Positions 8,964 through 17,275 of a stretch of 64,000 bases of DNA are shown piece by piece. Below the pieces are notes generated by a model. That model did not search any database. It was not told the DNA's origin and saw only the letters and a program-made list of their open reading frames with translations. Location of the stretch: contig NZ_VFMK01000001.1 in assembly GCF_006715025.1 (NCBI RefSeq), positions 4,216,001 through 4,280,000 on the forward strand. The letters run 5' to 3'. The DNA is from Serratia fonticola. GTDB lineage: Bacteria; Pseudomonadota; Gammaproteobacteria; Enterobacterales; Enterobacteriaceae. Within the stretch, counting starts at the first letter, position 1. Each line of letters starts with the position of its first letter. A program made the position numbers and the translations under genes.

Positions 8964-8991
8964 TTTTCCCCCGCGAACCAACGGGGGAAAA
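8964..8991 (+). terminator. Hairpin after merR-type gene
   Basis: A perfect 10-bp stem TTTTCCCCCG/CGGGGGAAAA with an 8-nt loop directly after the stop codon. The U-rich tract on the + strand is displaced (CTCTTTTT), so termination is likely but not ideal. Confidence 0.6.
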
Positions 8992-9150
8992 GCCATCTCT
9001 TTTTCCTATCACCATCAGATAAAAAGCCGATTTACCCTGTCGCCGGGCAAAGCGCAGATTTTCATCTATAGTGAATGGGGCATTTCATTGGCTTAGCGAT
9101 CTCAGCGAGGCTGCACGCACTCACTGTATTGATACCGTTGGGAGAGACGG

Positions 9151-9234
9151 ATGAAAATTTTTCTGTGGATTATTGCGATTATCTTTATTGTTGGCCTGCT
9201 GACCATTACCGGTGTCTTCAAACTGATTTTTTAA
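9151..9234 (+). CDS. yohP: Small membrane protein YohP (27 residues)
   Basis: A 27-residue ORF, MKIFLWIIAIIFIVGLLT followed by ITGVFKLIF, nearly identical in layout to E. coli YohP (27 residues, starting MKI-LW and ending TGVFKMIF). It is a single hydrophobic helix with no charged residues between Lys2 and Lys24; E. coli YohP is a small inner-membrane protein studied as a model for post-translational and mRNA targeting, with no firm function. GGGAGAGACGG precedes the ATG. It is too short for routine gene callers. A GGGCGC/GCGCCC hairpin follows immediately. Confidence 0.88.
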   Translation: MKIFLWIIAIIFIVGLLTITGVFKLIF

Positions 9235-9240
9235 TTATCA

Positions 9241-9258
9241 GGGCGCAGCCAGGCGCCC
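9241..9258. terminator. Bidirectional terminator between yohP and yedI
   Basis: A GGGCGC-AGCCAG-GCGCCC stem-loop between the convergent yohP and yedI stops, with short T-rich flanks on both sides. Confidence 0.65.
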
Positions 9259-9265
9259 TTCCACT

Positions 9266-10186
9266 TTATGCCTTAAAGCGCGAACGCACGGCACCCAATC
9301 CCGAGATCGCCAGCATCACCACACCACCGGCTACCAGGCCAAATAGCGTATTGAGCAGCGCCGGAACGATGCCGTTAAGGATCTCACCTACGGTAGGCAC
9401 CACCGTGGTATATGACGCCCAATCGACAAACAGGTGATGTACCGGTGGTAATCCGTGGGTCAAAATCCCGCCACCCACCATAAACATGGCAACAGTTCCC
9501 ACGACTGACAGGGTTTTCATCAGATAAGGCGCGGCTCTGACAATGGCACCGCCCATTGATTGGGCCAACGCACTCCGTTTGCGGCTCAGGTAGAATCCCA
9601 AATCGTCGAGTTTCACGATGCCAGCCACAATGCCGTACACGCCAATGGTCATCACAATCGCGATACCGCACAGCACAATCACCTGCTGGCTAAACGTTGC
9701 CCCAGCCACTGTACCTAACGTAATGGCAATAATTTCGGCGGAAAGCACAAAATCAGTACGGATGGCACCTTTAACTTTGCGCTGCTCATAAGCTCCGGCG
9801 TCCTCACTGGTATTCAACTCGGCTTTCTCTTCGGTCTTGGCGCTCTTGCGGTGCATCAGGCTGTGGTAAAGCTTCTCAAAACCCTCATAGCAGAGGTAGG
9901 CCCCACCGACCATCAGTAACGGCGTTATCGCCCAAGGGGCAAAGGCGCTGATCAACAGGGCCAGCGGCACCAGAATGGCCTTATTGATCAACGAACCTTT
10001 GGCCACTTTCCAGACCACCGGCAACTCACGGTCAGCCTTGACGCCACTGACCTGTTGCGCATTGAGTGCCAGATCGTCCCCCAGCACCCCGGCGGTTTTT
10101 TTGGCCGCCATTTTCGTCATTAGCGAAACATCGTCCAGTAATGAAGCGATGTCGTCAATCAGGGTTAATAAGCTACTTCCTGCCAA
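9266..10186 (-). CDS. yedI: DUF808 family inner-membrane protein YedI
   Basis: A 306-residue polytopic membrane protein of the DUF808 family, collinear with E. coli YedI ('DDIASLLDDVS', 'KKTAGVLGDDLALNAQQVSG', 'RELPVVWKVAKGSLINK', 'GAIRTDFVLSAEIIAITLG'). Function is unknown. The start is a TTG with AAGGAAG 7 bp upstream, and the product begins (M)AGSSLLTLIDD like the E. coli protein; no in-frame ATG fits better. The gene is monocistronic and convergent with yohP. Confidence 0.9.
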   Translation of the reverse strand: MAGSSLLTLIDDIASLLDDVSLMTKMAAKKTAGVLGDDLALNAQQVSGVKADRELPVVWKVAKGSLINKAILVPLALLISAFAPWAITPLLMVGGAYLCYEGFEKLYHSLMHRKSAKTEEKAELNTSEDAGAYEQRKVKGAIRTDFVLSAEIIAITLGTVAGATFSQQVIVLCGIAIVMTIGVYGIVAGIVKLDDLGFYLSRKRSALAQSMGGAIVRAAPYLMKTLSVVGTVAMFMVGGGILTHGLPPVHHLFVDWASYTTVVPTVGEILNGIVPALLNTLFGLVAGGVVMLAISGLGAVRSRFKA

Positions 10187-10338
10187 AATGTATCTTCCTT
10201 ATGAAAAGACGGGGTTCAAAAATCAAAACAACATCGGTTTAGCATAGTTGGTGACAGCCATTGAAGAGAGGTAATCTTGATTGACCGTTCTTTTTCAGGC
10301 CACTCTTGCAACTGACTGGTTCTTCAACCGAGGAAAAC

Positions 10339-10803
10339 ATGGCTAGTGAACCTCTTTTACGTCTGGCACAACTCGCCGATCTGACAGGCATTCAAGCACT
10401 ATACAAGGTATTACGCCCCGATGATGTTGAATTGACGGCCCATCGCGCGCAACAAACGCTACATCAATTGCTTACCAACCCGGCAATCAGACTGGTGGTG
10501 GCGGAATACGCTTTTCAACCGGTAGCCACCTGTATGCTGGCCATTGTGCCAGGGCTGGTTCATAACGCTCAACCCTTTGGCATTATTGAACACGTTGTCA
10601 CGGCAGAGGCTTATCGTGGCAAGGGAATCGGGCTGTCAATGATGCAGTTTACGCTGCAATTGGCCTGGCAGGCAGATTGCTACAAGGTCATATTACTTTC
10701 TGGCCAACAACGAGCCACCGCGCATCAACTGTATCTCAGGGCCGGTTTCGACGGCGATCGCGAGCGTGGATTTGTGATTAAAAATCCATTGAGGAAACAG
10801 TAA
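10339..10803 (+). CDS. GNAT family N-acetyltransferase
   Basis: A 154-residue GNAT protein with motif A 'VVTAEAYRGKGIGLSMMQF' (about residues 83-101) and the C-terminal 'AHQLYLRAGFDGDRERGFVI'. It resembles small aminoglycoside/amino-acid acetyltransferases, but the acceptor is unknown. The ATG at 10339 follows GAGGAAAAC; an in-frame ATG 33 bp upstream lacks a ribosome site. It is convergent with pbpG and shares its terminator hairpin. Confidence 0.82.
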   Translation: MASEPLLRLAQLADLTGIQALYKVLRPDDVELTAHRAQQTLHQLLTNPAIRLVVAEYAFQPVATCMLAIVPGLVHNAQPFGIIEHVVTAEAYRGKGIGLSMMQFTLQLAWQADCYKVILLSGQQRATAHQLYLRAGFDGDRERGFVIKNPLRKQ

Positions 10804-10826
10804 CCTGCCGCGATGTACGGCAGGTT
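10802..10826. terminator. Shared terminator of GNAT gene and pbpG
   Basis: A perfect 9-bp inverted repeat AACCTGCCG/CGGCAGGTT with a 7-nt loop in the 35-bp gap between the convergent stops. Confidence 0.7.
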
Positions 10827-10838
10827 ATGTGTAGCGAT

Positions 10839-11768
10839 TTACTCCGTTTCGTTCTTCGCCAGGCTGGCATCTTTCTGGCGGCGATAATCGCGCGCAGCCG
10901 CCGGGATTGGCATGACTTTTCCTGTTTCAATCCAGGTACGCAGACGGCTGGCATCCGCAAAGTGGGTATATTTACCGAAGGCATCCAACACCACCAGCGA
11001 TACCGCACGATTACCGATCACGGTACGCATCGCCAGGCAGTGCCCCGCCTGATTGGTGAAGCCGGTTTTCGTCAGCTGAATATTCCATTTCTGGTTGTAG
11101 ACCAGGTGGTTGGTATTGCGGAACGGCAAGGTATAGTTGGGATCCTTGAAGGTCGCCATACGTTCGGTGGTAGTGCTCAGTTGGCCAATCAGTGGGTACT
11201 GCTTGGTGGCCAACAGCAGCTTGGTAAGGTCACGTGCCGTAGACACGTTGTGAATCGATAGCCCGGTCGGTTCAACATAATGCGTATTGGTCATCCCCAA
11301 CGCTTTCGCCTTGGCATTCATCGCCTTGATAAACGCGTTATAGCCCCCTGGGTAATGATGGGCCAGGCTGGCGGCAGCACGGTTTTCAGACGACATCAGC
11401 GCCAACAGCAACATATCCTTGCGGCTGATTTCACTGTTCAGACGCACTCGAGAGTAAACCCCTTTCATTTCTGGCGTCTGACTGATGTCTACCGACAGCA
11501 TTTCATCCAACGGCAAATGGGCATCCAACGTCACCATCGCCGTCATCAGTTTGGTGATCGAAGCGATCGGCACAACTTCATCTGGGTTGCGCGCATAGAT
11601 GACTTTATGCGTCTGCATATCGAGCACCATGGCACTGCCGGAGGCCAACTCTGGCTGGCTGGCGTGCAATGCGGTCGTATTCTCACTGGCCAGCGCGCGC
11701 GGCACCAGGCCAGTACCCGCCTGCAGAGCGAGCAGGGTTAGAACCAAAACACGGATTTTCACATGCAT
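10839..11768 (-). CDS. pbpG: D-alanyl-D-alanine endopeptidase PBP7
   Basis: A 309-residue low-molecular-weight penicillin-binding protein that cleaves D-Ala-mDAP crosslinks in the periplasm. An N-terminal signal peptide ends at 'PRALA-SEN' (about residue 27). The active-site motifs are Ser70-x-x-Lys73 in 'VVPIASITK', Ser127-Glu-Asn129 in 'LMSSENR', and 'KTG' in 'IQLTKTGFTNQAGHC'. The MHVKIRVL start (11768) gives a proper signal peptide and the usual PBP7 length. Upstream DNA (11769-11988) holds a degenerate ATACCC-ended palindrome but no gene. E. coli carries pbpG in the same dld-yoh neighbourhood. Confidence 0.93.
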   Translation of the reverse strand: MHVKIRVLVLTLLALQAGTGLVPRALASENTTALHASQPELASGSAMVLDMQTHKVIYARNPDEVVPIASITKLMTAMVTLDAHLPLDEMLSVDISQTPEMKGVYSRVRLNSEISRKDMLLLALMSSENRAAASLAHHYPGGYNAFIKAMNAKAKALGMTNTHYVEPTGLSIHNVSTARDLTKLLLATKQYPLIGQLSTTTERMATFKDPNYTLPFRNTNHLVYNQKWNIQLTKTGFTNQAGHCLAMRTVIGNRAVSLVVLDAFGKYTHFADASRLRTWIETGKVMPIPAAARDYRRQKDASLAKNETE

Positions 11769-11988
11769 TACTCTGTAACTGAAGAAGAAGGGGCATATAC
11801 CCAAACTACGTGGCGTTACAGCCAACAACGCTGCTGTTCCAGGTAATCCGGGTTTAACTGCGTTGAATTATAAGTGAGGGTTATTAACTTGGCACTGTGA
11901 TTGTTAGTACCTATTTGTGACAAATTCTGTCGGGGTGAAATTTACGCAAACCGCGAGCGTACTGGTCTGTACGCCCGCAGAGAAAAAG

Positions 11989-13092
11989 TTACAGTGCTGG
12001 CTGCCAGGCAGATTGTGGCAGCAGATACAACCCGGCTGGTTGCTGCTCACCCGCTCCCACGATATGACCAATCCCGGCTGCCATAACGGCCAGGGTCACA
12101 TCGAAGGCATTCAGGCTGTCGCCATAACCTGCCGTCAGGTTAAACATCGAGCCATTAGCCAGCAGATACAGCGTTTTATCTGCCAGTTGGTAAGCATTAA
12201 CAAACGGCATAGGCTCACTGTGCGGTAGGGCTTGCAGGAAACCGACGTCGATCTCCTCCGCCACATGGCCCACGTTGAGGATAAATACTCCATCTTTGGC
12301 CTGCTCCAGATGCCGTGCTGACAGCACGTTCCTGGCCCCTGTAGCCGTAGCAATCACATCGGCCTGGGACACGGCAGTAGCCAGATCAACCACTGCCCAG
12401 CCATCATAACGCGCCTGCAGCGCGCGTGCCGGATCGATTTCCGCCACGATCACCTGCCCACCATACGCTTTCGCGGCGGCGGCTACCCCTTGGCCCACCA
12501 GGCCATAGCCAATCACCACCACACATTTTTCGTGCAGCGTCAGGTGAGTAGTCTGGAAGAAGGTATGCCAGGCGGTCAGCCCCACCATGTGACGATTATG
12601 CAACCCCTCTTTTACTGGCAGGTCATCCCAGTTGAATATCGGGTAACGCGGCGCGATCCCCCCCAGACGGCTGATGCCCGAACCGGTCGCCTCCAGCCCG
12701 GCCTTGATCTGCGGGCCACTGGCTGATTGATGCAGACGAGCCGTCAGATCGGCCCCCATCTCGCACAGGTGGGTCGGCCCCCAGGCCAATGCGCGATCAA
12801 AAGACTCAGACCAATCGGCATCGCTCATATCACGCCAGGCATGCGCCTCGGCACCGTGGCGTTCCAGCCAGGCCACTACGTCGTCCTGCACCGTCGTCGG
12901 GTTGCAGGTCGTGAGATAAATTGCCGCGCCTTTCTCCAGCAATCCAGCCACCAATGGGGCCATTTTCAGATCCAGGTGCATATTACACGCCAGACGTACC
13001 CCGTGCAGATCGGGTAATGCCGCTACCGCCGTTCGGGTACGCGGCATATGGCGCATCGCCCAGTTCAACTCACTGTCAAAATCCTGATACAT
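11989..13092 (-). CDS. Adenosylhomocysteinase-like NAD-dependent protein, divergent active site
   Basis: A 367-residue relative of S-adenosylhomocysteine hydrolase (AHCY). Kept features are His39, the NAD Rossmann motif 'VVVIGYGLVGQG' (191-202), Lys161, Asn166 and 'NVGHVAEEID' (His276). It is shorter than true AHCY (about 430-470), lacks the C-terminal tail that closes the NAD site, and differs at several substrate positions: the 'LDDGGD' motif is 'CEMGAD' (110-115), the Asp after the catalytic Lys is His165, and the 'GHPS' His is Asp325. The ATG at 13092 has AGGAG 7 bp upstream; further upstream frame is unlikely coding. Enterobacteria normally detoxify SAH by Pfs/LuxS, so a different substrate is likely. 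It is divergent from a DJ-1/PfpI gene. Confidence 0.75.
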   Translation of the reverse strand: MYQDFDSELNWAMRHMPRTRTAVAALPDLHGVRLACNMHLDLKMAPLVAGLLEKGAAIYLTTCNPTTVQDDVVAWLERHGAEAHAWRDMSDADWSESFDRALAWGPTHLCEMGADLTARLHQSASGPQIKAGLEATGSGISRLGGIAPRYPIFNWDDLPVKEGLHNRHMVGLTAWHTFFQTTHLTLHEKCVVVIGYGLVGQGVAAAAKAYGGQVIVAEIDPARALQARYDGWAVVDLATAVSQADVIATATGARNVLSARHLEQAKDGVFILNVGHVAEEIDVGFLQALPHSEPMPFVNAYQLADKTLYLLANGSMFNLTAGYGDSLNAFDVTLAVMAAGIGHIVGAGEQQPAGLYLLPQSAWQPAL

Positions 13093-13202
13093 CTGTGACT
13101 CCTCTACTGCGCCACGCCGCCAAGACATGGCAGAATGATCCGACTCATGCTGCATAGCGGCTATTATCACTCAGATAGAAGCAAAAAACCGAGGTGACTA
13201 TC

Positions 13203-13931
13203 ATGACAGAAACGTTAGTGATTGTTTTTCCACTCTATCAGGGCGTTACACCGTTGGACTTTACCGGCCCACATCAGTTTTTATCCCGCTTATCCGATGC
13301 TGAAGTGATTGTGGCCTCGGTAGGCGGAGAGGCAGTAAATGCCGACGGTTTGCACTTTGCCGGGTTGCAACCACTCGAACACATTGAACGCTGCGATGTG
13401 CTGTGTGTCCCCGGCGGCAGCGGATGTACACAAGCCATGCAAGATGCGCGTTATCTGGCACAAATTCGCCGACTGGCTGCCGAAGCGCGTTACCTCACCT
13501 CGGTTTGTACCGGCTCCCTGATCCTGGCCGCCGCAGGGTTGCTCAGAGGTCGGCACGCCACCTGCCATTGGTCGATGCGCGACAGCCTGGCATTATTTGG
13601 GGCGATCCCGTGCAATGAACGTGTGGTCCGTGATGGACATATCATTAGCGGTGGCGGCGTGACTGCCGGTATCGATTTTGCCTTGACGCTGATTGCAGAA
13701 CTGCGTGGAGAAGAAACCGCGCAGGCAATACAGCTCGGGATGGAATATGCCCCAGCCCCCCCGTTCAAGGGCGGAACGCTCGAATTGACGCCCGCCGCAG
13801 TGGTTCAACAAGTACAGGCCGCAATGGCGGAAAACCTGCAGCGCCGTCAGGCCTTGGTGGCACATATCGCAACCCAATTTCAAGAACAGGGTGAGAAAAG
13901 CTCGGGGCTACCTGAGGCGAATCCCCCTTAA
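13203..13931 (+). CDS. DJ-1/PfpI family protein, isonitrile-hydratase-like
   Basis: A 242-residue DJ-1/PfpI superfamily protein. The nucleophile Cys lies in 'YLTSVCTGSLILAAAGLLRG' (about Cys102), followed by 'ATCHWSMRDSLALFGA'; this pattern is typical of isonitrile hydratase (InhA, forming N-formamides) and of the GlxA-type amidase domain without the AraC DNA-binding part. A Glu-type acid residue is not obvious near 'LDFTGPHQF', where isonitrile hydratases carry an Asp. The ATG at 13203 follows GAGGTGACTATC. It is divergent from the AHCY-like gene over 110 bp. Enzymatic activity is inferred from family motifs. Confidence 0.78.
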   Translation: MTETLVIVFPLYQGVTPLDFTGPHQFLSRLSDAEVIVASVGGEAVNADGLHFAGLQPLEHIERCDVLCVPGGSGCTQAMQDARYLAQIRRLAAEARYLTSVCTGSLILAAAGLLRGRHATCHWSMRDSLALFGAIPCNERVVRDGHIISGGGVTAGIDFALTLIAELRGEETAQAIQLGMEYAPAPPFKGGTLELTPAAVVQQVQAAMAENLQRRQALVAHIATQFQEQGEKSSGLPEANPP

Positions 13932-14063
13932 ACCCGGCGTATTTTCAAAAACACGCGGGATGAGTGCAAGGCGCTATTACGGATAATCACCCAGTAGTGA
14001 CTCAATCCCCTTCCTGCGCGGCTGAATGTTATAATGATGCCATAGCGGATTTAAGGAACAGAA

Positions 14064-14636
14064 ATGACAGATCTGGCCCACTACATTACTCAATACGGTT
14101 ATTGGGCGCTGTTGATCGGCTGCCTGCTGGAGGGCGAAACGATCACCATGCTGGGGGGGATTGCGGCGCATAACGGGTTGCTACGCCTGCCATGGGTGAT
14201 TGCCGTTGTCGCCTTCGGTGGGACTTTGGGCGACCAGTTGCTCTACTTCGCCGGGCGTCACTTTGGTGGACGGGTGCTTTCACGCATGAAGAACCAGCAG
14301 TCGCGTATTGAGCGTGCGCAAAAACTGATTGCCAGCCATCCCGTTTTGTTTGTTATTGGCGTACGTTTTATGTATGGGTTCCGCATTATCGGGCCCGTGT
14401 TGATCGGTGCCAGCAAGCTCCCCCCGTCACGTTTTATTCCGCTGAACATTCTGGGAGCCATTCTGTGGGCGACCCTGTTTGTGCTGCTCGGTTATTTTGG
14501 TGGTCAGGCTATCAGTCATTTTTTCACTGGCACCGACAAAAAACTGTACGGTCTGCTGTTCTGCGTGCTGGTGGTGGCCGCCATCCTGCTCGTACGCTAC
14601 TGGTGGCGGCGACGTCGTTCAGAAAACGCCCGATGA
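14064..14636 (+). CDS. yohD: DedA family membrane protein YohD
   Basis: A 190-residue DedA/SNARE-associated family inner-membrane protein, matching E. coli YohD ('YGYWALLIGCLLEGETIT', 'GDQLLYFAGRHFGG', 'RFMYGFRIIGPVLIGASKLP', 'FIPLNILGA'). DedA proteins include lipid-carrier flippases and affect membrane potential; the role of YohD itself is not settled. The conserved Glu in 'LLEGE' and the 'F/GxRxxxG' region ('GVRFMYGFRIIGP') are present. The ATG follows AAGGAACAGAA. It is followed by a convergent LysE gene. Confidence 0.92.
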   Translation: MTDLAHYITQYGYWALLIGCLLEGETITMLGGIAAHNGLLRLPWVIAVVAFGGTLGDQLLYFAGRHFGGRVLSRMKNQQSRIERAQKLIASHPVLFVIGVRFMYGFRIIGPVLIGASKLPPSRFIPLNILGAILWATLFVLLGYFGGQAISHFFTGTDKKLYGLLFCVLVVAAILLVRYWWRRRRSENAR

Positions 14637-14696
14637 ATTTCAAGTGACGACCAAGCGTCGGTTAACGCCATAGCTTAAAAAACAAAGGGCATAACC

Positions 14697-15323
14697 TTAT
14701 TTATTGAGCATCAGTTTTAAGCCCAACAGCGCCAGCACGCTACCGCCCAGGCGATCAAACCAGGCTTTGAAACGCAGATAAACGCGGCGTGGACGCGGCG
14801 ACGAAAGCACAAACGCCACAAAGGCGTACCACAGCAAATCGACCGTCAGAGCAATCAGCGGCAGAACGATATACAACACCAACGGGATTTTGTGGCTGAG
14901 CAGTGCGGCAAAGACGCTACCAAACACAATAGCGGTATTCGGGTTACCCAACTGGGTCAGTAGCCCGGTGGTGAAGGCCCGGCGGAACCCTAACGGCTGG
15001 CCACTCATCGCCTCAACCACTAACGGCTGGTTAGCTGCGCGCAACATTCTGAATGCCAGATAGATCAGGTAAGCGCCCCCCAGCATTTTCAGCGTGGTGT
15101 AAAGCCAGGGCAACGCCAACAACAGCGATTGCAGCCCCAACAAGGCGATTAATGCGAAGATAAAACAGCCGATGCCCATGCCCAATGCCACAGCCATTCC
15201 ATCGCGCCGCGACGAAGCCACCGCGGTCCGTGCCACCAGAATAAAGCTTTGCCCTGGGCTCATGGCCCCTAGCGTAATGGCACCGGTAATGCTTAAAACC
15301 GATAATATCGTTTCGTTTATCAT
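14697..15323 (-). CDS. LysE/RhtB family amino-acid exporter
   Basis: A 208-residue LysE-family translocator with six hydrophobic segments and the N-terminal motif 'GAMSPGQSFILVARTAVASS' (about residues 19-38) typical of RhtB-type exporters of amino acids or homoserine lactones. 'LLTQLGNPNTAIVFGSVFAAL' is the second conserved loop. The substrate is unknown. The gene is monocistronic and is transcribed in the same direction as, and downstream of, the LysR gene, but 127 bp separate them. Confidence 0.87.
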   Translation of the reverse strand: MINETILSVLSITGAITLGAMSPGQSFILVARTAVASSRRDGMAVALGMGIGCFIFALIALLGLQSLLLALPWLYTTLKMLGGAYLIYLAFRMLRAANQPLVVEAMSGQPLGFRRAFTTGLLTQLGNPNTAIVFGSVFAALLSHKIPLVLYIVLPLIALTVDLLWYAFVAFVLSSPRPRRVYLRFKAWFDRLGGSVLALLGLKLMLNK

Positions 15324-15450
15324 TGCCTTTCCCCAGCCAAATCCTAATCCCTCAAATTAACGCCGAGGCCGAAATAAATGCAATGGAAATAAACGCCTTG
15401 CTAACCATTAACAATTTAGCAGCGCTGTTTTCCATCCACGGGCCGTAGCC

Positions 15451-16338
15451 TCAGTTATCGGCCTGCATCATTAACGCCACCAGTTCCCTGGCTGCCTTAT
15501 GCTGCGGTTGACTCTTCAGCCAGATCAGGTGCATCGGCAAGCGTAGTTCGTTTTTAGTATTTTTAAATTTCAGACGAATCAACCTGCCCTGCTCCAGCAG
15601 TGGCGCGGTTAACGAAAGTGGAAAATTGCCCCAGCCAAGCCCCGCCTCCACCATACTTAACGCCATCGGCAAGCTGTCGGTACACCAAAAAGATTCCGCG
15701 ATCTGAGGACGCCGATCGGCCATGGGTAAATCACGGCTGGCTACCACGATTTGCCGCACGTTGACTAAATCCTCCAGAAACAGCTCTGCCCCCATGCAGC
15801 CCAGCGCCGGATGCTGCGCGCCAAGGGTCGCCACCAGGGATTCATTCCCCACCAAGTGAAACTGCTCCTGACTGTTGACGTTCAGGCCACCAAACGCCAA
15901 ACACAGGCCGATCCGTTGCTGATGCAGCAGGTGTAAGACTTCATCCTGCGGCGCAGTCAGCACTTCGATATCCAGCAAGGGGTAACGCGCCGCCAGCGTT
16001 TTCACAGCCGCCAGCAGGCCGCTGCTGTTGATATCGGAAGCCACGCCAATCGACAGCCGACTCTCCAGCCCCTGAGAAAGCTCAATAGCATGGATTTGCA
16101 ATTGCTTGAGTTGCTCCGCAATCAAGCGCGCATGGGGTGCCAATGCCTGAGCCAGGGCGGTTGGTACCGGTTCGCGATGCGCACGGTCAAACAGCTGAAA
16201 CCCCAGTTCCGCTTCCATATTGGCGATCCCCATGCTCACCGCAGAGGGTACACGTCGTAAAGCCCTTGCCGCGGCCGAAAACGAACCGTGATCCACTACC
16301 GCCAAAAACAGTTCGATATTGTCACTGGAAAAATTCAT
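15451..16338 (-). CDS. LysR family regulator, probable regulator of the adjacent PACE pump
   Basis: A 295-residue LysR-type regulator with an N-terminal winged helix ('IELFLAVVDHGSFSAAARAL', residues 7-26) and a periplasmic-binding-fold effector domain. The start at 16338 (MNFSSDN) follows AGGTAAAG and gives the usual family length; upstream frame adds an atypical extension. It is divergent from a PACE-family efflux gene across 132 bp, the same arrangement as AceR-AceI in Acinetobacter, so it probably activates that pump in response to a biocide or polyamine-like inducer. Confidence 0.88.
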   Translation of the reverse strand: MNFSSDNIELFLAVVDHGSFSAAARALRRVPSAVSMGIANMEAELGFQLFDRAHREPVPTALAQALAPHARLIAEQLKQLQIHAIELSQGLESRLSIGVASDINSSGLLAAVKTLAARYPLLDIEVLTAPQDEVLHLLHQQRIGLCLAFGGLNVNSQEQFHLVGNESLVATLGAQHPALGCMGAELFLEDLVNVRQIVVASRDLPMADRRPQIAESFWCTDSLPMALSMVEAGLGWGNFPLSLTAPLLEQGRLIRLKFKNTKNELRLPMHLIWLKSQPQHKAARELVALMMQADN

Positions 16339-16470
16339 TGCTTTACCTATCAGCAAAACTGATAGCTCCTGACTTTTTCTGTCAATCATATTGACGCTAT
16401 CTTACCCGCCCTCTTGCCACAGATCATCAGGCAAGCGTAAGACATCAAGTGAAATAAGCAGGAGAGAAGC

Positions 16471-16908
16471 ATGCAAGGCGTTAAACGCAAACTGGTCTAT
16501 GTGACCACCTACGAAATCATTGGCATGGTCATTTCTGCCCTTGGGCTGGCACTGCTTTCCGGCACGACGCCCACCAGTACTGGCCCACTGGCGGTGATTA
16601 TCACGACCATCGCCGTCAGTTGGAATGTGATTTATAACTACCTGTTCGAGTTTTGGGAAAGCCGCCAGGCTTCACGCACCCGTACGCTGGGACGCCGCGT
16701 TTTGCATGCAGTTGGTTTCCAACTGACGCTGATCGTTTACCTGATCCCGCTGATCGCCTGGTGGATGGGGATTTCATTGCTGCAGGCCTTGCTACTGGAT
16801 ATGGCGCTGATCGTGATTATTCCGTGTTACACCTTTGTGTTTAATTGGGTTTTTGACAAAGTGTTCGGTTTACCGACTTCGGCGTTACCCGTCACAGAAT
16901 CAGTCTGA
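16471..16908 (+). CDS. PACE family multidrug/biguanide efflux protein
   Basis: A 145-residue inner-membrane protein made of two tandem bacterial transmembrane pair (BTP) domains, four helices in total. PACE hallmarks are 'RKLVYVTTYEIIGM' at the N-terminus, 'SWNVIYNYLFEFWE' closing the first pair (about 54-67), 'GRRVLHAVGFQLTL' starting the second and 'TFVFNWVFDKVF' at its end. The membrane-embedded Glu15 (in 'YEIIG') corresponds to the proton-coupling Glu of AceI. Members export chlorhexidine, acriflavine and probably short-chain diamines. The divergent LysR gene likely regulates it. Confidence 0.9.
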   Translation: MQGVKRKLVYVTTYEIIGMVISALGLALLSGTTPTSTGPLAVIITTIAVSWNVIYNYLFEFWESRQASRTRTLGRRVLHAVGFQLTLIVYLIPLIAWWMGISLLQALLLDMALIVIIPCYTFVFNWVFDKVFGLPTSALPVTESV

Positions 16909-17024
16909 GTAAAATTATCTCTTCCTTCTGTCTTGTGAAAATACCTCCACATCAGTCGGAAGAGTATTATTTTTAGATATACCGTTAGAAATTCCGCACA
17001 ACATTAATACCCTATAGTTTACAC

Positions 17025-17040
17025 GGAAATTATAATTTCC
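17025..17040. promoter_or_regulatory. Perfect 16-bp palindrome in ansP leader
   Basis: GGAAATTATAATTTCC is a perfect palindrome about 250 bp upstream of ansP. It may be an operator; the protein is unknown. The 367-bp stretch 16909-17275 is AT-rich and holds no gene. Confidence 0.4.
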
Positions 17041-17180
17041 TTTGTAACCCCTTTATTAACAAAACCCTATCACTATGAAAAATAGCAAATTTTAAATACA
17101 GAACAAAAAATACACTCATTGAATAGTGAATAATTTCTCGGATTTTTTGCCTCAATTAAACAGAAAAGGTAGCATGCTTC

Positions 17181-17196
17181 GCCGTTATTTAACGGC
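17181..17196. promoter_or_regulatory. Perfect 16-bp palindrome overlapping putative ansP promoter
   Basis: GCCGTTATTTAACGGC is a perfect inverted repeat ending 5 bp before a TATAAA -10-like element (17202-17207), so it occupies the spacer of a plausible ansP promoter. It may be a repressor site. Confidence 0.4.
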
Positions 17197-17275
17197 ATTG
17201 GTATAAATAATAAACAGCAGAGTGATGCCATGACGTCATTCCCATTATGCAAACAGACAGGAAACAGGACCCATA

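Noticed and set aside
11989..13092. Plain annotation as S-adenosylhomocysteine hydrolase (ahcY)
   Set aside because: Too short and several substrate-contact residues differ, so the symbol would overstate the function.
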